The notes under the pieces were generated by a model that ran no database searches, was not told the DNA's origin, and worked only from the letters and a program-made list of their open reading frames with translations. From assembly GCA_963834015.1 (NCBI GenBank), contig CAWIAG010000003.1, positions 682,001-746,000 on the forward strand: DNA of 64,000 nucleotides, read 5' to 3'. This document shows, in pieces, positions 10,636-20,256 of the stretch (position 1 is the stretch's first letter; each line of letters begins with the position of its first letter). The DNA is from FEN-1297 sp963834015. GTDB lineage: Bacteria > Bacteroidota > Ignavibacteria > Ignavibacteriales > Ignavibacteriaceae. The translations under genes were made by a program, and so were the position numbers.

Positions 10636-11102
10636 AATTCCTCCATAGAACTTTAATTATCGTTTTAAAAATACTTAAAAGACAGAAATTTTAATTTTAA
10701 ATTATAAAAAAATATTAAAGGTCAGATTAATAAAGTCTCAATCAGGTTTCTGTTGAAAAAATAAGATCAGACAAATATTACATAAGCTATTTTACTATAA
10801 TATAAGAATTGCCCCTAATAATAAAATTCTATACTCTTCTTTAAAATTTATCAATAGTTTTCAACAACATAGAAATATTTAATAGCAATTAAAAAGCTGC
10901 AAAATATTCTGACAGTTAGAGATATTAGATTTTTCGGTTGTTAATAGTCCAATAAGCAGGAATTATTCAGGACTAATTTCGAGTCATTTAATCTGATTCT
11001 TACCCCCTCTTCTGAATCAGTAAAAATAATTTTAAATTATTGTATTTCATTAGAATTTATCACGTCTTTTTTAAAATTAGATTTTAATAATATTTTTTTA
11101 TA
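10636..11102. other. Intergenic region upstream of the mannose operon, 467 bp
   Basis: Very AT-rich. Expected to hold the promoter of the minus-strand mannose operon and the 3' end of the truncated MacB gene. Apart from the ribosome-binding site at its edge I see no clear operator, terminator or open frame. Confidence 0.5.
10639..10644 (-). promoter_or_regulatory. Strong ribosome-binding site that fixes the MFS start
   Basis: On the minus strand GGAGGA lies 3 nt before the ATG at 10635. It supports the longer, frameshifted transporter over the internal ATG at 10525, which has no comparable site. Confidence 0.7.
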
Positions 11103-11855
11103 CTATTCATACCTCAAAGCATCAATAGGATTTAAAGCTGCGGCTTTTTTCGCAGGATAAAATCCAAAGAAAATACCGATAGCCCCGGCAAAACCGAATG
11201 CAATCATTATTATTTCCGGTCTAATATAAGCTATTTGATCCGTGTAATTATTAATTATATAAGTAAACAAAATAGAAAATAATACACCAAATATGCCACC
11301 GGCTAAACTCATAACAATAGCTTCTGTTAAAAATTGAACTAATATATCTGAAGCCCTAGCACCGATTGAAGGTCTTATTCCAATCTCTCTTGTTCTTTTA
11401 GTAACCAACACAAGCATTATATTCATAATTCCAATTCCACCTGCAATAAGCGAAACACCAGCGACAGCCCCCAATAAATAAGTAAGAACTTTAGATATTT
11501 CTGTTGCAGTTTCAGCAAGATCTGATTGATCCCTGATTGTAAAATCATCCTCTTCGCCTTTGACAAGTTTATGAGATTCCCTCATAATGCTTCTTAATTC
11601 AGTTTGAGCTGATTCAATCTTTTCAGTTAACAATGTGCTCGCCTGTATGGAGCTGATAAATCGCCCTCCGGAAAGTCTGTCAAGGACGGTCCTTGATGGT
11701 GCTAATACAATATCGTCATTGCTTGTACCCATTCCAGTTTGCCCTTTTGACTTCAAAACACCTATAACTTTGAAAAGAACGCTTTTAATCCTAATTTGTT
11801 TGCCTAAAGTAAATTTTTTTTTGCCTTGACTTGCGCCGCCGAATAAAAGATACAT
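11103..11855 (-). pseudogene. Truncated MacB/FtsX-like ABC transporter permease
   Basis: The 250 residues match the C-terminal portion of MacB-type permeases: end of the periplasmic domain (GKQIRIKSVLFKVIGVL), then ETATEISKVLTYLLGAVAGV leading into the transmembrane part, GGIGIMNIMLVLVTKRTREI, and a final pair of helices ending FYPAKKAAALNPIDALRYE. A complete permease is about 400 residues; the first transmembrane helix and most of the periplasmic domain are absent, and an in-frame stop lies a few codons upstream of the nominal ATG. Immediately beyond, on the opposite strand, lies another 5'-truncated gene. No ATPase or membrane-fusion partner is nearby. Almost certainly non-functional. Confidence 0.75.
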
Positions 11856-12099
11856 GAGAATAATTAAACCCGATCCGAATCAGAAAGAAGTAGTCGATTC
11901 TATATTATACAAGTAATTTGAAAAAATGGAAAGGATTAGGCATTCCGGAATGGAAGAAATAACTAACATGATGGATTCTATGAATGTAGCACTTAAAAAA
12001 AATCTTAACAATGAACAAATATCCAGTCTAAGTGAAGAAATGCAGAGGATGAAAAAAAATCCTCGACAACCTTTGCCTCCACCGGGTAAAAAGACTTAA
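11854..12099 (+). pseudogene. 3' fragment of a Spy/CpxP-like periplasmic protein
   Basis: One plus-strand frame reads MRIIKPDPNQKEVVDSILYK, a stop, then FEKMERIRHSGMEEITNMMD, and continues to NNEQISSLSEEMQRMKK and a Pro-rich tail. The intact piece from the ATG at 11926 is 57 residues. The pattern (K-P-x2-x-Q-x3-V-x2-I ... F-x-K-M ... L-x3-Q) is what Spy/heavy-metal-resistance type proteins with LTxxQ motifs show in their second half. There is no signal peptide and the first half is absent, so this is a remnant. It abuts the truncated MacB gene head to head. Confidence 0.45.
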
Positions 12100-12115
12100 A
12101 GCTTATAAAATCTAA

Positions 12116-13792
12116 TTATTTCCTGTCAGAATAGAATCCATAAACAAATAATGCAGTTGCATTACTGCTAATTGTGGGTTCATTAGTAATGTAATTAGAG
12201 ATATCATCATAATATTTTACAGAATTAGAATTAAAATAATCAAAACTGCTAATATTATGATTTATTTTGTACTTTTTTAGGAGTACTTCCGGTGCCGGTC
12301 CGGCTGATACTGCACCGGGTAAATATCCACCGTTAAAATAAGCAATTTGTGAATGTAAATGCTTCGTATAAACGGTCCCGATATTATAAATAAAACTTAT
12401 ACCCCATGGATTTCTTCCCAGCACATAATCCCGCTCATCAATAGCTAAAGTATCAAATTGATCTATGCCCGTAAGATCCTTATATAGAATTTCCTGCAGT
12501 GCAACCCCCAATAATGAATTAGTTGTACCCCATGTATAGGCAAGTCCTTCATTAAAAACCGATGAATCTTTATTGGCATTAAAAAAATTAAGATTATTCA
12601 GAATGTAAGATGAAAATCTTGGATTTATTTTAGCAAGCCTGTAATCTGCCAGCGAGTTAATATTTCCCCAACTCCACCAATAATCCGAACCTGCACTGTC
12701 TGCATAACGAATTGCATCAGTAAGATAACCGGGATTTTTTGTTGCTAAGTATAATTCAATTGCACCAAGAGCAAGCTTGCCCCAAAAAGTATTATCTCTA
12801 TATATACCTATACCACTTGTATCTATATCAGGAACTTTATCCCTTATTGAATATAGATTTTCCGCTACATTAAGGCATTGTTTTGAAAATTCATATTTTT
12901 TAAATCTGGCTGACCATACTCTGGATGCTATTGCCATGGTAGCGGTGTATATACCTATCTGGTTCTTCCCTATTCCGGCAAATGCAGGGCGGTCATATTG
13001 TAGCGAATCATTTTCCGGCATCCTAAACCCGACTTCATGATCTTTTAAATCCTGTACCTGTGTTACAAGTTTATATTTTGAGTAGTTACATCTCAGCAGC
13101 CAGTCCAATCCTATTTTAGCTTCAGCCAATACATCAGGTACACCGTCTTTATCATTATCAAAACCAAATTTTGATTTATCAAAATCATAAGCGAAAATCA
13201 ACATGTAGGTTGTGTAAGCAGTTGTAGACAAAAACTTTATATAATCGCTTGCATCATGCCAGCCGCCAGTAACATCAATATTACCTGTATGATCTGAATC
13301 GCCGATGAGTCTGACTGCATCTGAGAGATGGCATTTTTTGTGCAAGATCGGGTCAGTGGGTCCGCACCTCTGTTCTCTAAAAAATAATATTAATGAATCA
13401 ACAACATCATTATATAAATTTTTTTTTATTCTAAATCGATAAGAAGAATAATTACCTATATATATTTTATAATTTCCATCCAATGTAAATTTTGAAAAAT
13501 CAATAGAATAGCAATATTTGAATTTATCGTAATTATGATTTAATTTGATTAGAGTTCCAGAATACAGAACTTTGTTACTACCCGGACTCTTAATATCGTA
13601 GCTAGTAACATTAATTGGAGAAATAGACATGAGAACTGCAGTTTTAATATCTTGAGAGAGGTACCCAACTTGGTTCAACCTGATATAAATATTTTGTGTA
13701 TCTGCTGAATACATAGAGTTATACAGTAAAATACATAGTAAGACATCATAAATAAAATATTTAATTAAGAATTTCATTAAAAGCTTATCCAC
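12116..13792 (-). CDS. Glycoside hydrolase family 9 (endoglucanase-type cellulase)
   Basis: A 558-residue secreted protein. A signal peptide (two Lys, then YFIYDVLLCILLYNSMYSAD) is followed by an N-terminal Ig-like CelD_N domain beginning IRLNQVGYLSQDIKTAVLMS (about residues 33-125). The (alpha/alpha)6 catalytic domain follows. The catalytic Asp pair lies in GGWHDASDYIKFL (the family usually has DAGD), and the C-terminal region has RDYVLGRNPWGISFI, HLHSQIAY and NEPTISSNATALFVYGF, the last holding the proton-donor Glu. GH9 enzymes cut beta-1,4-glucans; some act on glucosamine disaccharides, so the exact substrate is open. No dockerin or T9SS sorting domain is visible. Confidence 0.9.
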   Translation of the reverse strand: MDKLLMKFLIKYFIYDVLLCILLYNSMYSADTQNIYIRLNQVGYLSQDIKTAVLMSISPINVTSYDIKSPGSNKVLYSGTLIKLNHNYDKFKYCYSIDFSKFTLDGNYKIYIGNYSSYRFRIKKNLYNDVVDSLILFFREQRCGPTDPILHKKCHLSDAVRLIGDSDHTGNIDVTGGWHDASDYIKFLSTTAYTTYMLIFAYDFDKSKFGFDNDKDGVPDVLAEAKIGLDWLLRCNYSKYKLVTQVQDLKDHEVGFRMPENDSLQYDRPAFAGIGKNQIGIYTATMAIASRVWSARFKKYEFSKQCLNVAENLYSIRDKVPDIDTSGIGIYRDNTFWGKLALGAIELYLATKNPGYLTDAIRYADSAGSDYWWSWGNINSLADYRLAKINPRFSSYILNNLNFFNANKDSSVFNEGLAYTWGTTNSLLGVALQEILYKDLTGIDQFDTLAIDERDYVLGRNPWGISFIYNIGTVYTKHLHSQIAYFNGGYLPGAVSAGPAPEVLLKKYKINHNISSFDYFNSNSVKYYDDISNYITNEPTISSNATALFVYGFYSDRK

Positions 13793-14027
13793 AATTTTTA
13801 TACGATTAAAACCAGATTTTAATAAGTTCGAATATAATTTGCCTGGAACCTATCAAAGATAGATATTTTCATTAACTTTTAAATAATGCTTAAATAGTTG
13901 TTACAAAATTATCAAGTCAGACAATATGAAGAGATATTTATGATCTGTTATATAATAAAATGCAAAATTTTTATTACGACAGCCGAATCGAGAGATGGAT
14001 AATTTTTTAAAAATACACTAAAATCAA

Positions 14028-14423
14028 TTATGATAAATACTTTGCAATTGTTTCACGAAGTACTGGCTTTTCAACCGGTTTAGAAAGATAATCATTGGCT
14101 CCCTGGTCTAAAAATCTTTGTTTATCACCTTTTAATGCATAAGCCGTAATTACAATAATCGGAAGTTTTTTAAGCAAAGGATTATTTCTAATTTCTCTTA
14201 AGACATCTTCTCCGTTTAAATTTCCCGGAAGATTAATATCAAGAAGTAATAAATCACACTTGTTATTATTAAGAAAATTAAGGCCTACATCAGCATTTTC
14301 GGCAATCTCCACTGTATAAAGCTCACGTAAATAAACTTTTAAAATTAGTTGAGACTCGATATTATCTTCAATAATTAGAATTTGTTTTTTTTCATTTATA
14401 TTGGATTCACTTGATATTGGCAT
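14028..14423 (-). CDS. Stand-alone CheY-like response regulator receiver
   Basis: At 131 residues it is a single receiver domain with no output domain. Acidic pocket IIEDNIES near the N-terminus, phospho-acceptor Asp in LLLDINLPG, Thr in IVITAYALKG and Lys in DYLSKPVEKP are all present, so it should be phosphorylatable. It may relay phosphate in a multi-step relay or act on a protein partner. It has no adjacent kinase; the closest kinase in the window is the hybrid at 45-48 kb. Its single-gene context gives no function. Confidence 0.9.
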   Translation of the reverse strand: MPISSESNINEKKQILIIEDNIESQLILKVYLRELYTVEIAENADVGLNFLNNNKCDLLLLDINLPGNLNGEDVLREIRNNPLLKKLPIIVITAYALKGDKQRFLDQGANDYLSKPVEKPVLRETIAKYLS

Positions 14424-14483
14424 AACAAACCTTTAATCCCTTTTAAAAATATCCGGGTAATAATAAATCAGAATCCACCTTCA

Positions 14484-15122
14484 CTAATCATTAGACTTGG
14501 GAAAATTAGTTCCAATAATATGATCCCACAATGGTGAGCTGACGCCAAATCCTTTTTCAGCATCCTGAAAATGATGTCTCATATGGTGTTTTTTTAACAT
14601 AAGCCAGAATTTATTATGAATATTAAAATGATGAACGGCATAATGTGTCATATCATAAAATAAATATCCTGTTAAAAATCCTACAAAAAAAGGAGTAACG
14701 TAATTTTTACCAAGAATTGCATGGAATAATATATAAAAGAGTACCGCAAGAGGAACACTCACGGAAGGAGGCATTACAAGTCGCCTTGAATCATTCGGGT
14801 AATCATGATGCACGCCATGAAAAATAAAATGTAACTTCTTACCAAATTCGGATTTAGGATTATAATGAAATATAAATCTATGCAGAGTATATTCTGTGAA
14901 CGTCCAAACGGCAATACCAAATAAAATAAAATATATGATATTTGAAATTGAAATATTTAGAACTCCGCCTGCTCTGTATAGGAAAAATCCGATTACGGGT
15001 AAATATATGACTAAAGGCACAGCAGGATGTACTTTTGAAAATGCTTCCATAAAATTACTATCAAACATCCTGATGGTAACATCTTTATTTGAAACAAAAT
15101 TTTTTGACATAATCCTCTCCAA
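14484..15122 (-). CDS. Fatty acid hydroxylase / sterol desaturase superfamily membrane protein
   Basis: A 212-residue di-iron membrane enzyme. The His clusters of the superfamily are visible: HRFIFH, HGVHHDYPND, HYAVHHFNIH and KKHHMRHHFQD. Four hydrophobic segments flank them. The spacing and the closing FGVSSPLWDHIIGT resemble the catalytic domain of fatty acid 2-hydroxylase (FA2H/Scs7 type), which acts on the acyl chain of ceramides; a bacterial homologue could make 2-hydroxy fatty acids for sphingolipids or lipid A. No lipid-biosynthesis gene is adjacent, so the substrate is inference. Complete, with a good Shine-Dalgarno (GGAGAGG) upstream. Confidence 0.85.
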   Translation of the reverse strand: MERIMSKNFVSNKDVTIRMFDSNFMEAFSKVHPAVPLVIYLPVIGFFLYRAGGVLNISISNIIYFILFGIAVWTFTEYTLHRFIFHYNPKSEFGKKLHFIFHGVHHDYPNDSRRLVMPPSVSVPLAVLFYILFHAILGKNYVTPFFVGFLTGYLFYDMTHYAVHHFNIHNKFWLMLKKHHMRHHFQDAEKGFGVSSPLWDHIIGTNFPKSND

Positions 15123-15351
15123 ATAAGTCCTTAATCTAATTTAATGATTTTTCACTAATAAAAGACGAATGAAATGTTATTTAAATCATATTTTCTCAAC
15201 AAATTCGGGCTATTTCTATAAAAAACGTATAAAGTATAATATTGATGTTACTAAACTCACATTATTCAAATTACTGGAGTTCTACGTAATAAATTTTTTT
15301 TTAATATAGAAATTGCCACGTAATATAAAAATTTAAAAAATGTAAAATGAT

Positions 15352-16107
15352 CTATTGTTCAGAAGTTGGAGCCTTGCCGTTCTTAACGGCAGCTTCTAAA
15401 ATATTCTCAATTTTTTTTAATTCCTTAATAATTTCCATCCCTGATAATACTTTGCCATGTCCCGGAACCACGTAATTTATGTTTAATTTACTTATCATAT
15501 CCAAGGATTCCTGCCACCTGATCCAGTCCTCAATATTTGAAGATTCCAGGTTAGGGATATACCCGCTTACAATACAGTCACCGCTGTACAATACTTTATC
15601 AGCGGGAATAAATATTGAGATATTAGTAGATGTATGGCCGAATGTATAAATAATTCTAGCCTCAACTCCTCCGCCAAGTTGAAAAGTCTGATTGTTTTCT
15701 ACTGTGAATTCAGGGTTAACAATTATTGTATTCTGGAAAAAAATTTCTTCTTCTCTTAATTCACGTCTTTTATCGCTAATTATACTTTTATTAAAATAGT
15801 TTTTATCTTCTGTTAATTCAGAATCAAATCTTTTAATATTCTTATGACCGTAAATTTTTACTCCCAATTCTTTAAAAAGAGAATTTCCTCCAATATGGTC
15901 CAGATGTTTCTCTGTGTTTACTACAATTATTTCGTTTCCCGGTTTGACATTTTTAGCATAACCATAAATAGTCTGAGCCGCCAGATAATTAGGCCCGGAA
16001 TCCACTACTAATGTTTTGTTTGCTCCTAAGATAAATCCTGAGTTAACAATCCAGGGTGGATAATAACCAAATCCCAACACCGCAAAACAATTTTTAGTTA
16101 ATTTCAT
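15352..16107 (-). CDS. MBL-fold metallo-hydrolase with an altered first zinc ligand
   Basis: A 251-residue metallo-beta-lactamase-fold protein. Metal motifs in order: NTEKHLDHIGGN (the usual HxHxDH has Glu in place of the first His), FGHTSTNISIF (His), LYSGDCIVSG (Asp) and VVPGHGKVL (His). All other ligands are intact, so it may bind one or two metals with an altered site. The architecture resembles glyoxalase II-like and quinoprotein relay MBL enzymes, but I cannot name a substrate. No signal peptide is visible; the start MKLTKNCFAV goes straight into the fold. It lies between unrelated single genes. Confidence 0.85.
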   Translation of the reverse strand: MKLTKNCFAVLGFGYYPPWIVNSGFILGANKTLVVDSGPNYLAAQTIYGYAKNVKPGNEIIVVNTEKHLDHIGGNSLFKELGVKIYGHKNIKRFDSELTEDKNYFNKSIISDKRRELREEEIFFQNTIIVNPEFTVENNQTFQLGGGVEARIIYTFGHTSTNISIFIPADKVLYSGDCIVSGYIPNLESSNIEDWIRWQESLDMISKLNINYVVPGHGKVLSGMEIIKELKKIENILEAAVKNGKAPTSEQ

Positions 16108-16183
16108 ATAATTTAAATTATGGAAAATATTATAAAAACTCTTGAATAATTCAAGGAAATATCAAACTGAAAACATCATAAGT

Positions 16184-16195
16184 CCGCTACAGCGG
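16184..16195. repeat. Short hairpin (CCGC-TACA-GCGG)
   Basis: A perfect 4-bp GC stem with a 4-nt loop lies downstream of the alpha-galactosidase and upstream of the MBL gene, in otherwise AT-rich DNA. A second palindrome, CTTGAAT-A-ATTCAAG, occurs at 16141-16155. It resembles the GC-rich mini-hairpins near 57-63 kb and is not followed by a T run. Confidence 0.35.
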
Positions 16196-16222
16196 GTTCG
16201 ATGGATTCTACACAATAAGATT

Positions 16223-17467
16223 CTACTGCTTATTAATAAGTTTCAGAACCAAAACATCATGCCCTGATACTTCAGCTTTTAATTCATGTTTTGTAGTACC
16301 GGCATCTTCTTTAGTCCAAAGATTGCGCAGAGAATAAATATTTTTATCAAATAACGGACTTCTATTAAACACACTATCCATAACAACTTCATTTTTCCAA
16401 TTAAAGGATATATGGTGTGGATTTAAACTGCGGTTTAAAATGCACATTGCCCAATTATTTTTTTCAAGAGGTTTAAACCATATTTCCACACTGTCTTTTG
16501 CGGAATACTTAAATCCCTCGATGCCAAGAGAATCCTGGTCAATGGCAATAACTTCTTTATTAGTTAAAATATCTTTTGTTTCGCCAGGCATATTTCTTAA
16601 ATCATTTCCGGAAATTAAAGGAGCCGCCAGCATGCACCACATTGAAAAATGAGCGCGATCTTCATTCACAGACATACCATTTCCAACTTCCAGCATGTCA
16701 GGGTCGTTCCAATGCCCCGGACCTGCATACTTTCGTAACCCTTCCTGTTCATCCAGGATGTACATGGCACCCCATGAAAACCATGAACCATGATTAATCT
16801 TGCAATCAAAACATGCGTAAATATCACCTGTAGTCCGCCAAGAATGTCCAACTTCACTTGCCCACAACCAGGGTTTGTTCTGCCCCCATTCGCACAAACT
16901 AAATATCATTGGTCTGCCGGCTGAATATATTGCATCACGCATAGTAGTATAAGCGCCTATAGCGTTTAAACCGTCAGTATTGCACCAATCATACTTAACG
17001 TAGTCTATTCCCCATTTAGCGTACGTTAAAGCATCCTGATATTCGTGTCCCCTGCTTGCAGGTTTGCCACCGCAAGTTTGTGCACCAGCATCTGAATAAA
17101 TACCAAGTTTTAATCCCTTTGAATGCACATAATCAGCAAGCGCTTTCATTCCGGAGGGAAAACGATCCGGATCGGGATGAATAAAACCAAGACTATCGCG
17201 GTTCCCATGCCAGCAATCATCAATATTTATATAAACATAACCTGCATCTTTCATTCCCGATGATACCATTGCATCTGCAATTTCACGTATCATTTTTTCA
17301 TTAACGTCACAACCAAATTTATTCCAGCTATTCCAACCCATAGGAGGTGTTTTTGCAAGTTGATCGAATTTTTGACCAAATGCATATACTGAGGTAAGAA
17401 GAATAATTAAACAACAAATATATTTTGATGTCATTTTCAATTCCATACAGGATAATTTTTTTTCCAT
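16223..17467 (-). CDS. Alpha-galactosidase, GH27 family
   Basis: A secreted retaining alpha-galactosidase of about 400 residues. The open frame gives 414 residues, but Met12 (17434) followed by a clean signal peptide (TSKYICCLIILLTSVYAFGQ) is a likely true start. The mature protein opens with the GH27 hallmark TPPMGWNSWNKFGCD and NIDDCWHG. The nucleophile Asp lies in DYVKYDWCN and the acid/base Asp in SWRTTGDIYACF. GHWNDPDMLEVGN, ALAAP-type MLAAPLISGND and a C-terminal beta-sandwich complete the family pattern. It should cleave terminal alpha-galactose from galactomannans or raffinose-type sugars, which fits with the mannosidase operon 6 kb away. Confidence 0.94.
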   Translation of the reverse strand: MEKKLSCMELKMTSKYICCLIILLTSVYAFGQKFDQLAKTPPMGWNSWNKFGCDVNEKMIREIADAMVSSGMKDAGYVYINIDDCWHGNRDSLGFIHPDPDRFPSGMKALADYVHSKGLKLGIYSDAGAQTCGGKPASRGHEYQDALTYAKWGIDYVKYDWCNTDGLNAIGAYTTMRDAIYSAGRPMIFSLCEWGQNKPWLWASEVGHSWRTTGDIYACFDCKINHGSWFSWGAMYILDEQEGLRKYAGPGHWNDPDMLEVGNGMSVNEDRAHFSMWCMLAAPLISGNDLRNMPGETKDILTNKEVIAIDQDSLGIEGFKYSAKDSVEIWFKPLEKNNWAMCILNRSLNPHHISFNWKNEVVMDSVFNRSPLFDKNIYSLRNLWTKEDAGTTKHELKAEVSGHDVLVLKLINKQ

Positions 17468-17604
17468 TGGTATACCTTAAATTTATTATTTATAAAATGA
17501 TAATTCCATAACTGTTACCTATTCAGAATTTTTTTTTCTTTCAGAATAAACTTAGCAAAACCTAAGTATAAAAACATCAAAACAGTTTTGTAAATTAAAC
17601 GAAT

Positions 17605-17630
17605 AAAAAAACTCCCCCATCAAGGGGGAG
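17605..17630 (-). terminator. Rho-independent terminator of the acetate transporter gene
   Basis: On the minus strand CTCCCCC, a 5-nt loop and GGGGGAG form a 7-bp GC-rich stem directly followed by a run of seven T. It begins 34 nt after the stop codon of the SatP-like gene. Confidence 0.85.
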
Positions 17631-17663
17631 AGTAGAATGTGGCTGAAAAGAGGGTTCACAAGC

Positions 17664-18254
17664 TTATTTTTTCAAAAATCCGAGAGGAAATACTACCCTT
17701 CCGTAAACTTCATTTAAGACCTGTGCAATACCGGCATAGATAGCACTTGCCCCGCAAAAAATTCCCTCGTACCCTGCAAAAGATTTTACACTTGAATTCC
17801 CTGTTGCATCCCCAATTGCAAGTAAAAAGAAAAGAATGGTCAATGTTGCAAATATAACTTGGAGTGCCCTTGATAATTTAAATGTAGCTATAAACATTAA
17901 AAATGTAAATGCACCCCATAGAATTAAATACCATACCATACCTATTGCAGAGCAAGGATCAATCCATCCCAGTTTTGGCATAACTATTAATGCAACTAGT
18001 GACAGCCAAAAAAATCCATAGGAAACGAATGCAGTAAGACCGAAAGTATTATTCTTCTTCCACTCCATTATACCGGCAATAATCTGAGCTAATCCGCCGT
18101 AAAAAATACCCATAGCCAGTATCATTGAATTGAGTTCAAAAATGCCTGCATTATGCAAATTAAGAAGTACAGTGGTCATACCAAACGCCAGCAGACCAAG
18201 CGGTGCAGGATTTGCAGAATTGTCCTTTATTTGAAGGTTTGTATTATCACTCAT
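17664..18254 (-). CDS. Acetate uptake transporter, GPR1/FUN34/YaaH (SatP) family
   Basis: A 196-residue protein with six hydrophobic segments, the normal size for this family. The family signature NPAPLGLLAFGMTT lies at residues 15-28, and the second half has WGAFTFLMFIATFKLSRALQ. The family moves acetate and succinate across the inner membrane, forming hexameric anion channels. Here it would take up acetate, probably from fermentation or cross-feeding. It stands alone, with its own Shine-Dalgarno (AGGAGG) 8 nt upstream of the ATG and a clear terminator downstream. Confidence 0.92.
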   Translation of the reverse strand: MSDNTNLQIKDNSANPAPLGLLAFGMTTVLLNLHNAGIFELNSMILAMGIFYGGLAQIIAGIMEWKKNNTFGLTAFVSYGFFWLSLVALIVMPKLGWIDPCSAIGMVWYLILWGAFTFLMFIATFKLSRALQVIFATLTILFFLLAIGDATGNSSVKSFAGYEGIFCGASAIYAGIAQVLNEVYGRVVFPLGFLKK

Positions 18255-18758
18255 CTTTCCTCCTAAAGTTGGTTTGTTTTTGTTAACTGTTATTTGAACC
18301 TAATTTTTTATTTGTTGATTTTATCTTCACCGAATAAAAATTTTTTCAATACAATCATAGAACTTTGTAAAATGAGTGTTGAAAATCGATTTTACATGCT
18401 TCTTAATTTTATTTCCATATTTTTTCCACGAGTATGATTTATTAATTTATAAAGCTAAAAGAATTGGATTATTACAATTAGAAGTTGTGTTAAGTTAGTT
18501 AATTAATTCGTATTTGCAAGTCGTCTGAATCAATCAGTCGGCATAATACAGAAGACGGGAATAATGAGATTTTATCTAAAATTCAATAATAATCTTAATA
18601 GTTGAATAAATTGTGTGTGTGATAAAATCAAACCAGCACTTAGAAATTATATTCGTAGGATTAAGAATAGATAAATTTTCCGGCGTGCAGTTAAGATCAA
18701 AGTAAATAGATTTTGCAGTATTGTTAATTAAAATATTATAAGGACAAGGTTTTATTCT
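18255..18758. other. Intergenic region between satP-like gene and deoC, 504 bp
   Basis: AT-rich. On the minus strand an open stretch of about 58 codons (18577-18750), ending at a TAG, directly follows deoC and reads protein-like (YFDLNCTPENLSILN, then SKCWFDFITH). It has no start codon or ribosome site, and I recognise no family, so it may be a gene fragment or chance. No terminator for deoC was seen. Confidence 0.35.
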
Positions 18759-19472
18759 TTACTGAAAACCTAATTTTACAGCTTCAGAAATAATTTCTTT
18801 AGTGGCTGTTGCACCAATCCTTGTCACTCCAAGATTTTTGACTCTTAATAAATCTTTAAGGGTTCTTATTCCTCCTGCTGCTTTTATCTGAATTAACGGC
18901 AGACAATTATCCCGCATTAATTTCAGATCATAATCTGTTGCTCCCTGATAATTATAATTTCCATCAGGTTGCTTTATAAATCCATATCCGGTTGAAGTTT
19001 TTACAAATGCCGGTTTGTGCGAGTTACATATTTCGCATAATTTTAATTTAAAATAGTCGTCTGTATAATAATCGTTCTCGAAAATTACTTTTGTAATAGC
19101 ACCAAGTGAAACCACAGCTTCATTTATTAACTTAATTTCATCAGAAACATATATCCAATCCTTACTTAAAACCTTACCTATATTTACTACAAAATCGATC
19201 TCAGCGGCACCTTGAGCGCAGACTGATTCTGCTTCCATAATCTTTTGTCCTATACTGCTGCTGCCGTGGGGAAATCCAATAACGGTACAGACTTTTACAC
19301 TGCTTCCATTAAGAATTTCTTTTGCTAAATTTACTGCATAAGGTTTTATACAGACAGAAGCGGTATCAAAATCTTTTGCCAAGATACAACCGTTTCTTAA
19401 AAACTCATCGGTAAATGTCGGATGCAGCAAAGAATGGTCAATCATTTTTGAAATTACTGATAACTTTTCCAT
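18759..19472 (-). CDS. deoC: Deoxyribose-phosphate aldolase
   Basis: Splits 2-deoxyribose 5-phosphate into glyceraldehyde 3-phosphate and acetaldehyde in nucleoside breakdown. At 237 residues it is a normal class I DeoC. The Schiff-base Lys is in FVKTSTGYGF, the proton-relay region in IDFVVNIGKVLSKDW, and the phosphate-binding end in IKAAGGIRTLKDLL and GVTRIGATAT. The opening ISKMIDHSLLHPTFT fits the family (IDHTLL). It stands alone rather than in a nucleoside operon. Confidence 0.94.
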   Translation of the reverse strand: MEKLSVISKMIDHSLLHPTFTDEFLRNGCILAKDFDTASVCIKPYAVNLAKEILNGSSVKVCTVIGFPHGSSSIGQKIMEAESVCAQGAAEIDFVVNIGKVLSKDWIYVSDEIKLINEAVVSLGAITKVIFENDYYTDDYFKLKLCEICNSHKPAFVKTSTGYGFIKQPDGNYNYQGATDYDLKLMRDNCLPLIQIKAAGGIRTLKDLLRVKNLGVTRIGATATKEIISEAVKLGFQ

Positions 19473-20256
19473 TTATTATTGCTCTTATAAAAAATTAAAA
19501 TTATTTATAAATGTAATATAATAACTTTTTAAGGGTTATTCTATAATTATTGTTTAACTATATAATTTCTTAGCAAATGAATTGGAAATGTTCATTTAAT
19601 AATTCTCCCTAGTATAGAAAATTATATTTTATTTTAATTTCGAATGAAATTAAACGAGATACATTCAGTTATTTTTTTTATACTTATTTATTAATATCTA
19701 AGTGCTTTACGATACATCCGTATATATGGCACATTGATACTAAACCAAATATCTCCTATATTTTTTTCAGTCTTTATTCTGTTTAATTAAATATTCTCTC
19801 TTAAATAAGGAAACTATATTACTTCCTGAAGAAAATAATCTAGTTTGGTCGTCTTGATATTGCTTAGAAAAACACTATGGTACTATATATAAACAGTTTA
19901 GTTCGTTAAATTAATTTCTTCTAAGTATGTCGGTTTTGTTCTTATAATTTGAGAGAGAACTCTTAAACATTACCAGGGAAATGCTTATAAGAATGTAATT
20001 CAAAGAAAATTGATTATACCTGTTAAAACTTAATTTTGTGAAGTATATCTCAATTTTCCCGGTAGGATGTCGTCTCGCCTTATAAGGTGTTTTTTTATTC
20101 AAATATTTAAGCATTTGATATGCCGTAACCTGGAGAAGATCAATTATTTTATAATTTTATTTTATCTTTTGATAATAATAATTTTACTAATTCCAGCCTT
20201 ACCTTTGTTTATGAATAAAATGATTTATAGAGAAATTAAGTTAAAAGGAATAATTC
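19473..20256. other. Intergenic region between deoC and the first GNAT gene, 784 bp
   Basis: Strongly AT-rich, with no credible reading frame: the few short ones are made of low-complexity Ile/Leu/Phe codons and lack ribosome sites. It separates minus-strand deoC from the plus-strand GNAT gene, so both promoters should be here. No clear repeats seen. Confidence 0.5.
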
